A stretch of DNA of 5,451 nt, taken from contig JAKAFQ010000317.1 of NCBI GenBank assembly GCA_021817875.1, positions 1-5,451 of the forward strand, written 5' to 3'. The notes under the pieces were generated by a model that ran no database searches, was not told the DNA's origin, and was given only the letters and a program-made list of their open reading frames with translations. Made by a program: the position numbers and the translations under genes. This DNA comes from Pseudomonadota bacterium. GTDB lineage: Bacteria; Pseudomonadota; Gammaproteobacteria; Steroidobacterales; Steroidobacteraceae. Below, piece by piece: positions 1-5,451 of this stretch. Positions within the stretch are counted from its first letter, which is position 1; each line of letters begins with the position of its first letter.

Positions 1-130
1 TTCGGGCGGCGGCGCGCCTTCAGGCAGCGCGACCGCAGCGGGACCGCGCGAGGCCGCTGCGGAATATGCCGGACCCTCGGGGGGCGGCTCGGGTGAGGGG
101 ACCGATTTCGACGACGACATTCCGTTCTGA
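1..130 (+). CDS. ssb: Single-stranded DNA-binding protein SSB, C-terminal end (5' truncated by the window)
   Basis: Only the last 42 codons are inside the window, read in the frame that begins at base 2 and stops with TGA at 128-130. The peptide is a low-complexity Gly/Ala/Ser/Pro linker followed by an acidic tip, DFDDDIPF. This tip is the hallmark of bacterial SSB: the disordered linker tethers the OB-fold core to a C-terminal peptide that docks partner proteins such as RecQ, exonuclease I, RecO, PriA and the chi subunit of DNA polymerase III. The OB fold itself lies upstream and is not seen, so the start and full length are unknown. The gene is followed by a strong intrinsic terminator, so it ends its transcription unit here, and it converges with amtB. 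The assignment rests on the tail alone, but that tail is highly diagnostic. Confidence 0.9.
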   Translation, partial: SGGGAPSGSATAAGPREAAAEYAGPSGGGSGEGTDFDDDIPF

Positions 131-155
131 AAGTACCGAAACCCATTCCTCACCC

Positions 156-190
156 AGAGGCCGGCGGCGTCCTTGCCGCCGGCCTCTTTC
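156..190 (+). terminator. Intrinsic terminator of ssb
   Basis: There is a perfect 13 bp GC-rich inverted repeat: AGAGGCCGGCGGC at 156-168 and GCCGCCGGCCTCT at 175-187, with a 6-base loop (GTCCTT). The right arm runs directly into TTTC, giving a short U-rich tail. It begins 25 bases after the ssb stop codon and points with ssb. On the other strand the same stem is not followed by a T-run, so it is not a convincing Rho-independent terminator for the convergent amtB, although the stem could still slow polymerase from that side. Confidence 0.85.
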
Positions 191-243
191 GTCGTCGGTG
201 ACCATGCAGCCTGAGCGCACGTCCTGGGGCACAGGCTTGCGAT

Positions 244-1569
244 TCAGTCGTTATAAGCCCGCTCGCCGTGCTGGGAAAGATCGAGGCCCTCACGCTCCTC
301 GTCTTCGCTGACCCGCAGTCCGACCGTCGCCTGAAGGAGCTTCAGGATCAGGTACGTTCCCGCGGCGCACCACAGGCCGACGGCGGCCACCCCCAGCGCC
401 TGCACTCCGACCTGCCGCACCAGGTCCATGCCGGGGGCGTAACCAATCCCACCGAAGCGCGACGCGACGAACACCCCCGTCAGCAGGGTGCCGAGCGCGC
501 CGCCGACGCCATGTACCGGCGAGACATCGAGCGAATCATCGATATGCAGCCGGCGCTTCAGAACCTGGGTCGCGAAAAAGCAGACCAGACCCGCGGCAGC
601 ACCGATGATGATCGCGCCCAGCGGTCCTACGAACCCCGACGCCGGGGTGATGGTGCCGAGTCCCGCGACCATGCCCGTGACGATGCCGAGTACGCTCGGC
701 TTGTCGAATTTGAGCCACTCCAACGTCATCCAGGTGAGCGCGCCGGTGGCCGCTCCGAGCTGAGTCACCAGTATGGCCATGGCGGCCGAGCTGTTGGCGG
801 CAAGCGCGCTGCCGCCGTTGAACCCGTACCAGCCGACCCAGAGCATGCCCGCGCCGAGTACGGTCAGCGACATGTTGTGTGGCGGCATGGCGGTATGCGG
901 AAAGCCTTTGCGGTGCCTGAGCACCAGCGCGCTCACCAGGGCACCGACGCCGGCGGTGACGTGCACCACGATGCCGCCCGCGAAATCGAGCACACCGCAC
1001 CGCGCGAGCCAGCCGCCGCCCCAGACCCAGTGCGTCACCGGCAGATACACCACGATGAGCCACAGTCCGGAAAACCACAGCATGGCGCTGAACTTCATGC
1101 GCTCGGCGAAACCGCCGATCACCAGCGCCGGGGTGATGATCGCGAAGGTGAGCTGGAACATCACGAAAGCGGCCTCGGGCGTGTCCCCGTGCACGGCGTT
1201 GCGGCCGATGCCCCCGAACCACCCGGCGTGCACCGAGCCGATCAGCGCCTGCAGCGCGCCGCCGTTGCCGAACGCCAGCTCATATCCACCGGCGAGCCAC
1301 AACAGACTGACCAGGCAGGTGATGGCGAAGCACTGCATGGCGATCGACAGCACGTTCTTGTGGCGCACCAGCCCGGAGTAAAAGGCGACCAGCCCGGGCA
1401 GGGTCATCGACAGCACGAACGCCGTTGCGGTCAACAGCCAGGCGGTGTCCCCCGGATGAGTGACCGCGGCGGCCGCCGCGGTTCGATCCGCGGCGTGTGC
1501 GAGCGGCGAAGCACAGACAAGCATGCAGGCTGGCGCTGCCAGCCTCGCGGAGGAAGCAAATCGTCGCAT
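244..1569 (-). CDS. amtB: Ammonium transporter, Amt/MEP/Rh family (AmtB type)
   Basis: This is an inner-membrane ammonium channel of 441 residues. Residues 1-27 look like a cleavable signal peptide (Arg-rich start, hydrophobic core, AHA before the cut), followed by about eleven hydrophobic segments, roughly residues 42-68, 73-101, 133-158, 161-183, 193-217, 233-256, 260-286, 293-313, 315-337, 349-370 and 384-412. Key positions align with E. coli AmtB at a constant offset of 35: pore Phe gate F142 and F250, recruitment-site W183, structural D195 and the pore twin histidines H203 and H353. The cytoplasmic tail GLRVSEDEEREGLD...AYND is the conserved PII/GlnK-interacting C-terminus, so PII control is likely. 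The ATG at 1569 was chosen because it has GAGGGG just upstream and opens the signal peptide. The in-frame ATG at 1665 would add 32 Arg-rich residues and falls inside a promoter-like stretch. No glnK is next to it in this window. The gene is intact and I see nothing missing. Confidence 0.95.
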   Translation of the reverse strand: MRRFASSARLAAPACMLVCASPLAHAADRTAAAAAVTHPGDTAWLLTATAFVLSMTLPGLVAFYSGLVRHKNVLSIAMQCFAITCLVSLLWLAGGYELAFGNGGALQALIGSVHAGWFGGIGRNAVHGDTPEAAFVMFQLTFAIITPALVIGGFAERMKFSAMLWFSGLWLIVVYLPVTHWVWGGGWLARCGVLDFAGGIVVHVTAGVGALVSALVLRHRKGFPHTAMPPHNMSLTVLGAGMLWVGWYGFNGGSALAANSSAAMAILVTQLGAATGALTWMTLEWLKFDKPSVLGIVTGMVAGLGTITPASGFVGPLGAIIIGAAAGLVCFFATQVLKRRLHIDDSLDVSPVHGVGGALGTLLTGVFVASRFGGIGYAPGMDLVRQVGVQALGVAAVGLWCAAGTYLILKLLQATVGLRVSEDEEREGLDLSQHGERAYND

Positions 1570-1604
1570 GGACCCCTCGAGCCGGCGGCGGTGCCGGAAC
1601 GCGC

Positions 1605-1630
1605 CTGCCCGTCCGGTGTTGGACGGGCGG
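1605..1630 (-). promoter_or_regulatory. Hairpin in the amtB 5' leader
   Basis: A perfect 8 bp inverted repeat, GCCCGTCC (1607-1614) and GGACGGGC (1621-1628), flanks a 6-base loop, and a wobble pair and one G-C pair extend it. In the amtB transcript it sits about 40-60 bases before the start codon and does not cover the Shine-Dalgarno sequence near 1575-1578. No U-tract follows it on the minus strand, so it is not a standard terminator for the upstream kinase gene. It could stabilise the 5' end of the mRNA or be an operator-like dyad. Function is inferred only. Confidence 0.35.
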
Positions 1631-1635
1631 CGCGC

Positions 1636-1665
1636 ATTGTCAGTGTGGCGACGCTGGAAAATCAA
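1636..1665 (-). promoter_or_regulatory. Candidate sigma-70-type promoter for amtB
   Basis: Read on the minus strand, TTGATT (1665-1660) and GACAAT (1641-1636) are separated by 18 bases. Each matches four of six consensus positions. This is the least GC-rich part of the gap between the kinase gene and amtB. It would start transcription near 1629, giving a leader of roughly 60 bases that opens with the hairpin at 1605-1630. The match is moderate and there is no experimental support. A GG-N10-GC pair (1715-1702, minus strand) has sigma-54 spacing but otherwise matches that consensus poorly. Confidence 0.3.
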
Positions 1666-1734
1666 GCCCGCGGCGGCCGGCGCGCGGCGGCGGCGCGTGT
1701 GGCACGGGAATCACCCGGCGCTCGCGCGCGGGGC

Positions 1735-2469
1735 TTACGTCTGCCCGGCTCCCGGGTCGGTCAGGCCAGGGGCGCCGCGCCACAAGCGCAGTCCGCCCGC
1801 GAACGCATTCAGGTTGTCGCCGAGACGCGCACCCGCGGGCAGTGATTTGAGCCGTCTGACGTTGCCGCCGCCGAGCACCACATAATCGACTTCGAACACC
1901 GCTTTGAGCTGCTCGACGACCTCGACGACGGCCTTGCGCCACTTCCGGGTGCCCAGGCGCTTGCGGCCGTTCTCCCCCAGATAGTCCTCGAAAGTGCGGC
2001 CGCGCTTGAAGTGCGCATGGCCGATCTCCATCGATTCCACGATGCCGTCGAGGATCAACGCCGTGCCGAGGCCGGTGCCGAGCCCGAGGAACAGCATCCG
2101 TCCGCCTTCGTAGCTGCCGAGCGCCTGCATGGTGGCGTCGTTGACCACCCGGACAGGCCGGCCGAGGGTCTTGGCGAAGTCATACCGCACCCAGCCGGAT
2201 CCGAGGTTGTGCGGTTCGCCGATGATGCGCCCGCGAATCACCGGCCCCGGATAGCCGATCGAGATCGCCTCGTAGGGCAGGTCCTTGGCCAGTCGGCGCA
2301 CCTGTCGCGCCATGGTGGCCGCCGTCATGTCCGGACCCGACTCGAACCGTCGGATCTCACCATCAGGTCCCATGCGGAATTTGACATGGGATCCTCCGAC
2401 GTCGATCACCAGGATACGTCCTTCGGAGGGCCGGGCCGGCGAGCGGCGGGGAGCATTACGGGAAGCCAT
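1735..2469 (-). CDS. ROK-family sugar kinase, polyphosphate-glucokinase-like
   Basis: This 244-residue cytoplasmic kinase probably phosphorylates glucose to glucose-6-phosphate. Visible ASKHA/ROK motifs, in order, are: phosphate-1 loop IDVGGSHVK (residues 22-30); VVNDA (108-112) with D111 the likely catalytic base; phosphate-2 loop LGLGTGLGTALI (128-139); a ROK-type sugar-binding E148-I-G-H151; and the adenosine-region motif VLGGGN (198-203). The CxCGxxGC zinc motif of many ROK repressors and kinases is absent, and there is no N-terminal helix-turn-helix, so it is an enzyme rather than a ROK repressor. The pattern EIGH followed by a charged EDYLG...RLG segment resembles proteins annotated as polyphosphate glucokinase (ppgK), but phosphate-donor choice (polyphosphate or ATP) cannot be read from motifs. 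The ATG at 2469 is the only reasonable start before the phosphate-1 loop; its Shine-Dalgarno is poor. It lies upstream of amtB on the same strand, 165 bp away, and is divergent from miaB. Confidence 0.87.
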   Translation of the reverse strand: MASRNAPRRSPARPSEGRILVIDVGGSHVKFRMGPDGEIRRFESGPDMTAATMARQVRRLAKDLPYEAISIGYPGPVIRGRIIGEPHNLGSGWVRYDFAKTLGRPVRVVNDATMQALGSYEGGRMLFLGLGTGLGTALILDGIVESMEIGHAHFKRGRTFEDYLGENGRKRLGTRKWRKAVVEVVEQLKAVFEVDYVVLGGGNVRRLKSLPAGARLGDNLNAFAGGLRLWRGAPGLTDPGAGQT

Positions 2470-2653
2470 AGACTCATTATGACCTGAATCGGGTCTAGCG
2501 CCCAGCGCGACGGAATTGACGCACCATCTGCCTGGGTCTGCTTAAGCCATTGAAAAATATTGGATTTTATATCCTGGCAGGCCGCCGAGCGCAGTGGCCG
2601 TGCGGTCGGGCTTTCCAGGCCGTAAAATTCCGCTCTCTCCATCCCCGAGCGCC
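2470..2653. promoter_or_regulatory. Divergent intergenic region with AT-rich promoter island (miaB / kinase)
   Basis: The 184 bases between the divergent kinase and miaB starts hold no credible gene. Bases 2541-2573 are strikingly AT-rich (containing TTGAAAAATATTGG and TTTTATATCC) against a very GC-rich background, which marks a likely promoter. On the plus strand TTGACG (2516-2521) is a good -35-like hexamer, but no strong -10 follows at 16-18 bases. Alternatively TTAAGC (2542-2547) and TTTTAT (2565-2570) have 17-base spacing but weak matches. On the minus strand TATAAA (2571-2566) is a good -10-like hexamer without a clear -35. Promoter presence is likely; the exact hexamers are not settled. 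Confidence 0.45.
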
Positions 2654-3979
2654 ATGCCCCGTCACTACTACATCAAGACCTTCGGCTGCCAGATGAACGA
2701 GTACGATTCCGCCCGCATGGCGGACGTACTGTGCACGGGGCTCGGTCTGTCCCCTACCGACGACCCGGCCGAGGCGGACGTGCTGCTCATGAACACCTGC
2801 TCGGTGCGCGAGAAAGCGCAGGAGAAAGTGTTTTCCCTGCTGGGGGAGTGGCGGCGGTTCAAGACGCAACGCCCACACGTGCTGATTGGCGTGGGAGGCT
2901 GTGTGGCCAGCCAGGAGGGCGAGGCCATCACCACGCGCGCGCCGTTCGTCGATCTGGTGTTCGGTCCCCAGACGCTGCACCGGCTGCCCGAAATGATCGA
3001 GCAGCTCGGCCGCACCGGCCGCTCCCAGGTGGACGTCAGCTTCCCGGAGATCGAGAAGTTCGACCACCTGCCCGAGCCGCGCGTCGAAGGCGCCAGCGCT
3101 TTCGTGTCCGTCATGGAAGGCTGCAGCAAGTACTGCAGCTTCTGCATTGTCCCCTACACCCGCGGGGAGGAAGTCAGCCGCCCGTTCGACTCCGTGCTCG
3201 GGGAAGTCCGTCAGCTCGCCGCCCAGGGTGTCCGGGAGATCACGCTTCTCGGCCAGAACGTCAACGCCTACGCCGGAGAGATGTCGGACGGGGCAGTGGT
3301 GGATCTCGCCACGCTCATCCACCACGTGGCGGCGCTTCCGCAGATCGAGCGCATCCGCTTCACCACCTCTCATCCGCTGGAGTTTGATGACAGTCTGATC
3401 GAAGCGTTCGCCGAGGTGCCCAAGCTCGCCCATCACCTGCACCTCGCCGTGCAGAGCGGCTCGGACCGCATGCTCTCGCTGATGAAGCGCGGCTATACCT
3501 CGCTCGAATTCAAGGACAAGGTGCGCAGATTGCGTGCCGTGCGACCCGGGATCAGCATTTCCTCCGACATCATCGTCGGCTTTCCCGGGGAGAGCGAGCG
3601 TGATTTCGAGGCGACGCTTGCGCTGGTGCGCGACGTCGGGTTCGATCAGTCCTTCAGCTTCATCTATAGTCGCCGGCCCGGTACGCCCGCCGCCTCACTG
3701 CCGGACGACACCCCTCACGACGTCAAACAGGCGCGCCTCGCGCGGCTGCAGGCCCAGCTCGACAGCCAGGCTCGCGCCATCAGCGAAGGCATGGTGGGCA
3801 GCGTGCAGCGCGTGCTGATCGAGCGTCCCGCCCGAAAAGACGCGCGGGAACTCGCCGGGCGCACCGAGAACAACCGGTGGATCAATTTCGCCGGTCCGAC
3901 CGAGCTCATCGGGCGCTTCGTCGAGGTTGTCGTGACCGCGGCACTGCCCCACAGCCTGCGCGGACGCCTGTGCCAGTAG
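2654..3979 (+). CDS. miaB: tRNA-2-methylthio-N6-dimethylallyladenosine synthase MiaB
   Basis: This radical-SAM methylthiotransferase converts i6A37 to ms2i6A37 in tRNAs that read UNN codons, which steadies codon-anticodon pairing. The protein has 441 residues. The N-terminal MTTase (UPF0004) domain carries the three cluster cysteines C12 ([10 protein letters not shown]), C49 ([10 protein letters not shown]) and C83 (GGCVASQEG). The radical-SAM core has C157-x3-C161-x2-C164 ([17 protein letters not shown]), followed by LLGQNVNAY (198-206), HLAVQSGS (263-270) and the [10 protein letters not shown] segment (304-313). A C-terminal TRAM RNA-binding domain covers about 378-440 and includes [11 protein letters not shown]. 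The [17 protein letters not shown] signature and the full length fit MiaB rather than RimO or MtaB. The ATG at 2654 gives the family's usual N-terminus ([14 protein letters not shown]). An upstream in-frame GTG at 2594 would add 20 unconserved residues. The Shine-Dalgarno is weak (GAG at 2647-2649). It is the first gene of the miaB-ybeZ-ybeY cluster. Confidence 0.97.
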   Translation: MPRHYYIKTFGCQMNEYDSARMADVLCTGLGLSPTDDPAEADVLLMNTCSVREKAQEKVFSLLGEWRRFKTQRPHVLIGVGGCVASQEGEAITTRAPFVDLVFGPQTLHRLPEMIEQLGRTGRSQVDVSFPEIEKFDHLPEPRVEGASAFVSVMEGCSKYCSFCIVPYTRGEEVSRPFDSVLGEVRQLAAQGVREITLLGQNVNAYAGEMSDGAVVDLATLIHHVAALPQIERIRFTTSHPLEFDDSLIEAFAEVPKLAHHLHLAVQSGSDRMLSLMKRGYTSLEFKDKVRRLRAVRPGISISSDIIVGFPGESERDFEATLALVRDVGFDQSFSFIYSRRPGTPAASLPDDTPHDVKQARLARLQAQLDSQARAISEGMVGSVQRVLIERPARKDARELAGRTENNRWINFAGPTELIGRFVEVVVTAALPHSLRGRLCQ

Positions 3980-4950
3980 CCCTGCCCGACGCATCGCGCG
4001 AGTTCGCCCTGGGACCGGCGGACAACGCACGGCTGGCGAATCTGTGCGGTCCGTTGGATGAGAATCTGCGGCTGCTCGAAGCGCGGCTCGATGTGGAGAT
4101 CCGACGGCGCGGGGACAGCTTCCGGGTGCTCGGCGCGCGAGCCGGCAGCGCCGAGGAAACTCTGCGCGAACTGTTCGCGCTGGCCAAGGACGAGGAGGTG
4201 ACACCCGAGCGCGTGCACTTGGCGCTGCGCGAGCGAGAGTCCGGCCAGGCGCATGGCGAGCCGTCCGAGGACCCCGGCATCCGGTTGCCCAGGGGCGGGC
4301 TGCGGGCGCGTGGCCACCACCAGCGCCAGTACCTCGCGCACATCCGCGGCACTGATCTGACTTTCGGTATCGGCCCGGCCGGCACCGGCAAGACCTATCT
4401 CGCCGTCGCCTGCGCCGTGGAGGCGCTGCAGGCCGAGGCCATCCGGCGCGTCGTGCTGGTCCGTCCCGCCGTGGAGGCCGGAGAGCGCCTCGGGTTCCTG
4501 CCGGGCGACCTCACTCAGAAGGTCGATCCGTATCTGCGGCCCATGTACGATGCCCTGTACGAAATGCTCGGCTTCGACCGGGTCTCGCGCTTCATCGAGC
4601 GCAACGTCATCGAAGTGGCGCCGCTTGCCTTCATGCGCGGACGCTCTCTCAACGACTCGTTCATCATTCTCGATGAGGCGCAGAACACCACCATCGAACA
4701 GATGAAGATGTTCCTCACCCGCATCGGCTTTGGCTCCAAGGCCGTCGTAACCGGCGATATCACCCAGACGGACCTGCCGGCCGGACGCCAGTCCGGGCTG
4801 AGTCACGTGATCGACGTATTGCGCGGTGTCGAGGGCGTGGCGTTCACCTTCTTCGACGCCCGCGATGTCGTGCGCCATCCGCTCGTGCAGCGCATCGTGC
4901 AGGCTTATGAGTCGCGTACCGCGACGCAGGGCAAGGGAGAGCCCTCGTGA
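3970..4950 (+). CDS. ybeZ: PhoH-like ATPase YbeZ
   Basis: This cytoplasmic P-loop ATPase of the PhoH family works with YbeY in rRNA processing and ribosome maturation; its exact mechanical role is not settled. It has 326 residues. The N-terminal region (about 10-90) matches the family start ([17 protein letters not shown]) and is followed by a charged linker. The ATPase domain carries Walker A GPAGTGKT (135-142), the conserved [19 protein letters not shown] segment (162-180), Walker [10 protein letters not shown] (231-239) with D235 and E236, and the sensor-like [10 protein letters not shown] (261-270). The GTG at 3970 was chosen because it has GGA five bases upstream, overlaps the end of miaB by only 10 bases, and puts the conserved N-terminal motif close to the start. 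The ATG at 3877 would lie deep inside miaB and add about 31 Arg-rich residues that look like a shadow of miaB. Overlaps at both ends suggest translational coupling with miaB and ybeY. There is no signal peptide or membrane segment. Confidence 0.95.
   Translation: MPVALPDASREFALGPADNARLANLCGPLDENLRLLEARLDVEIRRRGDSFRVLGARAGSAEETLRELFALAKDEEVTPERVHLALRERESGQAHGEPSEDPGIRLPRGGLRARGHHQRQYLAHIRGTDLTFGIGPAGTGKTYLAVACAVEALQAEAIRRVVLVRPAVEAGERLGFLPGDLTQKVDPYLRPMYDALYEMLGFDRVSRFIERNVIEVAPLAFMRGRSLNDSFIILDEAQNTTIEQMKMFLTRIGFGSKAVVTGDITQTDLPAGRQSGLSHVIDVLRGVEGVAFTFFDARDVVRHPLVQRIVQAYESRTATQGKGEPS
4933..4939 (+). promoter_or_regulatory. Shine-Dalgarno sequence for ybeY inside the end of ybeZ
   Basis: AAGGGAG at 4933-4939 is the clearest ribosome-binding site in the window and lies in the last codons of ybeZ. 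GGAG (4936-4939) is 7 bases before a GTG (4947) and 10 bases before an ATG (4950), so it can serve either start. It supports starting ybeY right at the ybeZ stop rather than at the GTG at 4971, where the spacing to the nearest GGA is only about 3 bases. Confidence 0.6.
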
Positions 4951-5450
4951 TGCGCGGCGGCATCGGAACAGTGAACTCTGCGAGTGCGCCACGCCTCCCG
5001 CAAGTCGACGTTCAACGATGTGTGCGCGGCTGGGCTCCGCCTACCGGCGAGATCGTACTCTGGGCCGGCAGCGCGCTCGGACGGCGTGCTGCGCGCGCCG
5101 AACTCGGCGTGCGCGTCGTTGGGCCGGCCGAGAGCCGTCGGCTCAACTGTCGTTACCGCGGTAAGGACACACCGACCAACGTTCTGTCGTTTCCGGCGCA
5201 GTGGCCCGGCGTGATCGACACCGTTCCGAGACCGCTCGGGGATCTGGTCATCTGTGCGCAGGTGGTGCGGGCCGAAGCGCGTGAACAGGGCAAGGCGCTG
5301 CGGGCCCATTGGGCCCATCTGGTGGTGCACGGGGCGCTGCATCTGATCGGCTATGACCACCAGCGCGAACCGGACGCCCATCGCATGGAGCGGCGCGAGA
5401 TCCGGGTGCTGCGCCGGCTCGGCTTCGCCAATCCCTACCGGAGCCGCTGA
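4950..5450 (+). CDS. ybeY: Endoribonuclease YbeY (rRNA maturation factor)
   Basis: This zinc-dependent single-strand endoribonuclease of the UPF0054 family is needed for 16S rRNA 3'-end maturation and 70S quality control. It has 166 residues from the ATG at 4950. The metal site HGALHLIGYDH supplies the three zinc-binding histidines H127, H131 and H137. The other family signature, NCRYRGKDTPTNVLSFP (about residues 66-82), carries the conserved Arg (R70) proposed to act in RNA cleavage. The end, RLGFANPYRSR, is typical. The ybeZ stop TGA (4948-4950) overlaps this ATG as TGATG. The adjacent GTG at 4947 (GTGA overlap) is an equally possible start that adds one residue. The first 18 or so residues precede the usual family start (VDVQR) and look unconserved. 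The gene is complete, ending one base before the window edge. It is preceded by its usual partner ybeZ, and ybeX/corC would be expected next. Confidence 0.96.
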   Translation: MRGGIGTVNSASAPRLPQVDVQRCVRGWAPPTGEIVLWAGSALGRRAARAELGVRVVGPAESRRLNCRYRGKDTPTNVLSFPAQWPGVIDTVPRPLGDLVICAQVVRAEAREQGKALRAHWAHLVVHGALHLIGYDHQREPDAHRMERREIRVLRRLGFANPYRSR

Positions 5451-5451
5451 T

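Noticed and set aside
206..240. AGCCTG (208-213) / CAGGCT (232-237) inverted repeat just past the amtB stop as its terminator
   Set aside because: The 6 bp arms are separated by an 18-base loop and no T-run follows on the minus strand, so it is too weak to call.
20..311. Small open frames on both strands around the ssb end and terminator
   Set aside because: Both run through the ssb tail and/or its terminator stem, have Arg-rich composition, and have no conserved motif.
1702..1715. Sigma-54 promoter for amtB (GG-N10-GC)
   Set aside because: Only the four invariant bases fit; the surrounding TGGCACG/TTGCA consensus is mostly absent, and such pairs occur by chance several times in a gap this GC-rich.
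268..1845. A 525-codon open frame on the plus strand, antisense to amtB
   Set aside because: It is low-complexity, rich in Arg, Gln, His and Gly with no recognisable domain, and lies opposite a perfectly conserved amtB. Long antisense open frames are expected in GC-rich coding DNA.
2567..3442. A 291-codon open frame on the minus strand opposite miaB
   Set aside because: It has no known domain and mirrors the codon pattern of miaB, which is intact with all six cysteines. It is a shadow frame.
3715..4992. A 425-codon open frame on the minus strand opposite miaB/ybeZ
   Set aside because: It spans two real genes on the other strand, has no domain signature, and its composition is that of an antisense frame of GC-rich genes.

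Overview
The window is an ordinary, densely packed stretch of chromosome from a GC-rich proteobacterium, most likely a gamma- or betaproteobacterium. The evidence is the gene order miaB-ybeZ(phoH)-ybeY, which is a conserved housekeeping cluster in those groups, an SSB acidic tail ending DFDDDIPF, and strongly GC-biased third codon positions. I cannot name a genus from the sequence. I see no tRNA or rRNA, CRISPR array, insertion sequence, phage gene or toxin-antitoxin pair.

Layout. (1) Positions 1-130 (+) hold the last 42 codons of ssb, followed by a textbook intrinsic terminator at 156-190. (2) Positions 244-1569 (-) hold a complete amtB-type ammonium channel that converges on ssb. (3) A 165 bp gap (1570-1734) carries the amtB leader, with a candidate promoter and a hairpin. 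(4) Positions 1735-2469 (-) hold a ROK-family sugar kinase of the polyphosphate-glucokinase-like type. (5) A 184 bp divergent intergenic region (2470-2653) contains a conspicuous AT-rich island, probably the promoter region of miaB and perhaps also of the kinase. (6) Positions 2654-5450 (+) hold three overlapping genes: miaB, phoH/ybeZ and ybeY. The next gene of this conserved cluster (ybeX/corC in many relatives) would lie just beyond the right edge.

How the genes work together. The right half is an RNA and translation-quality operon: MiaB methylthiolates i6A37 of tRNAs, and the YbeZ ATPase partners YbeY, the zinc-dependent endoribonuclease of rRNA maturation and ribosome quality control. 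Coding-sequence overlaps at both junctions suggest translational coupling. The left half has a nitrogen-uptake channel downstream of a glucokinase-like gene. Their pairing may be simple adjacency, because the gap between them has its own promoter-like sequence.

I looked for an undescribed system and did not find one. The points worth a second look are regulatory: the amtB leader, the AT-rich divergent promoter, and the kinase's identity and placement.
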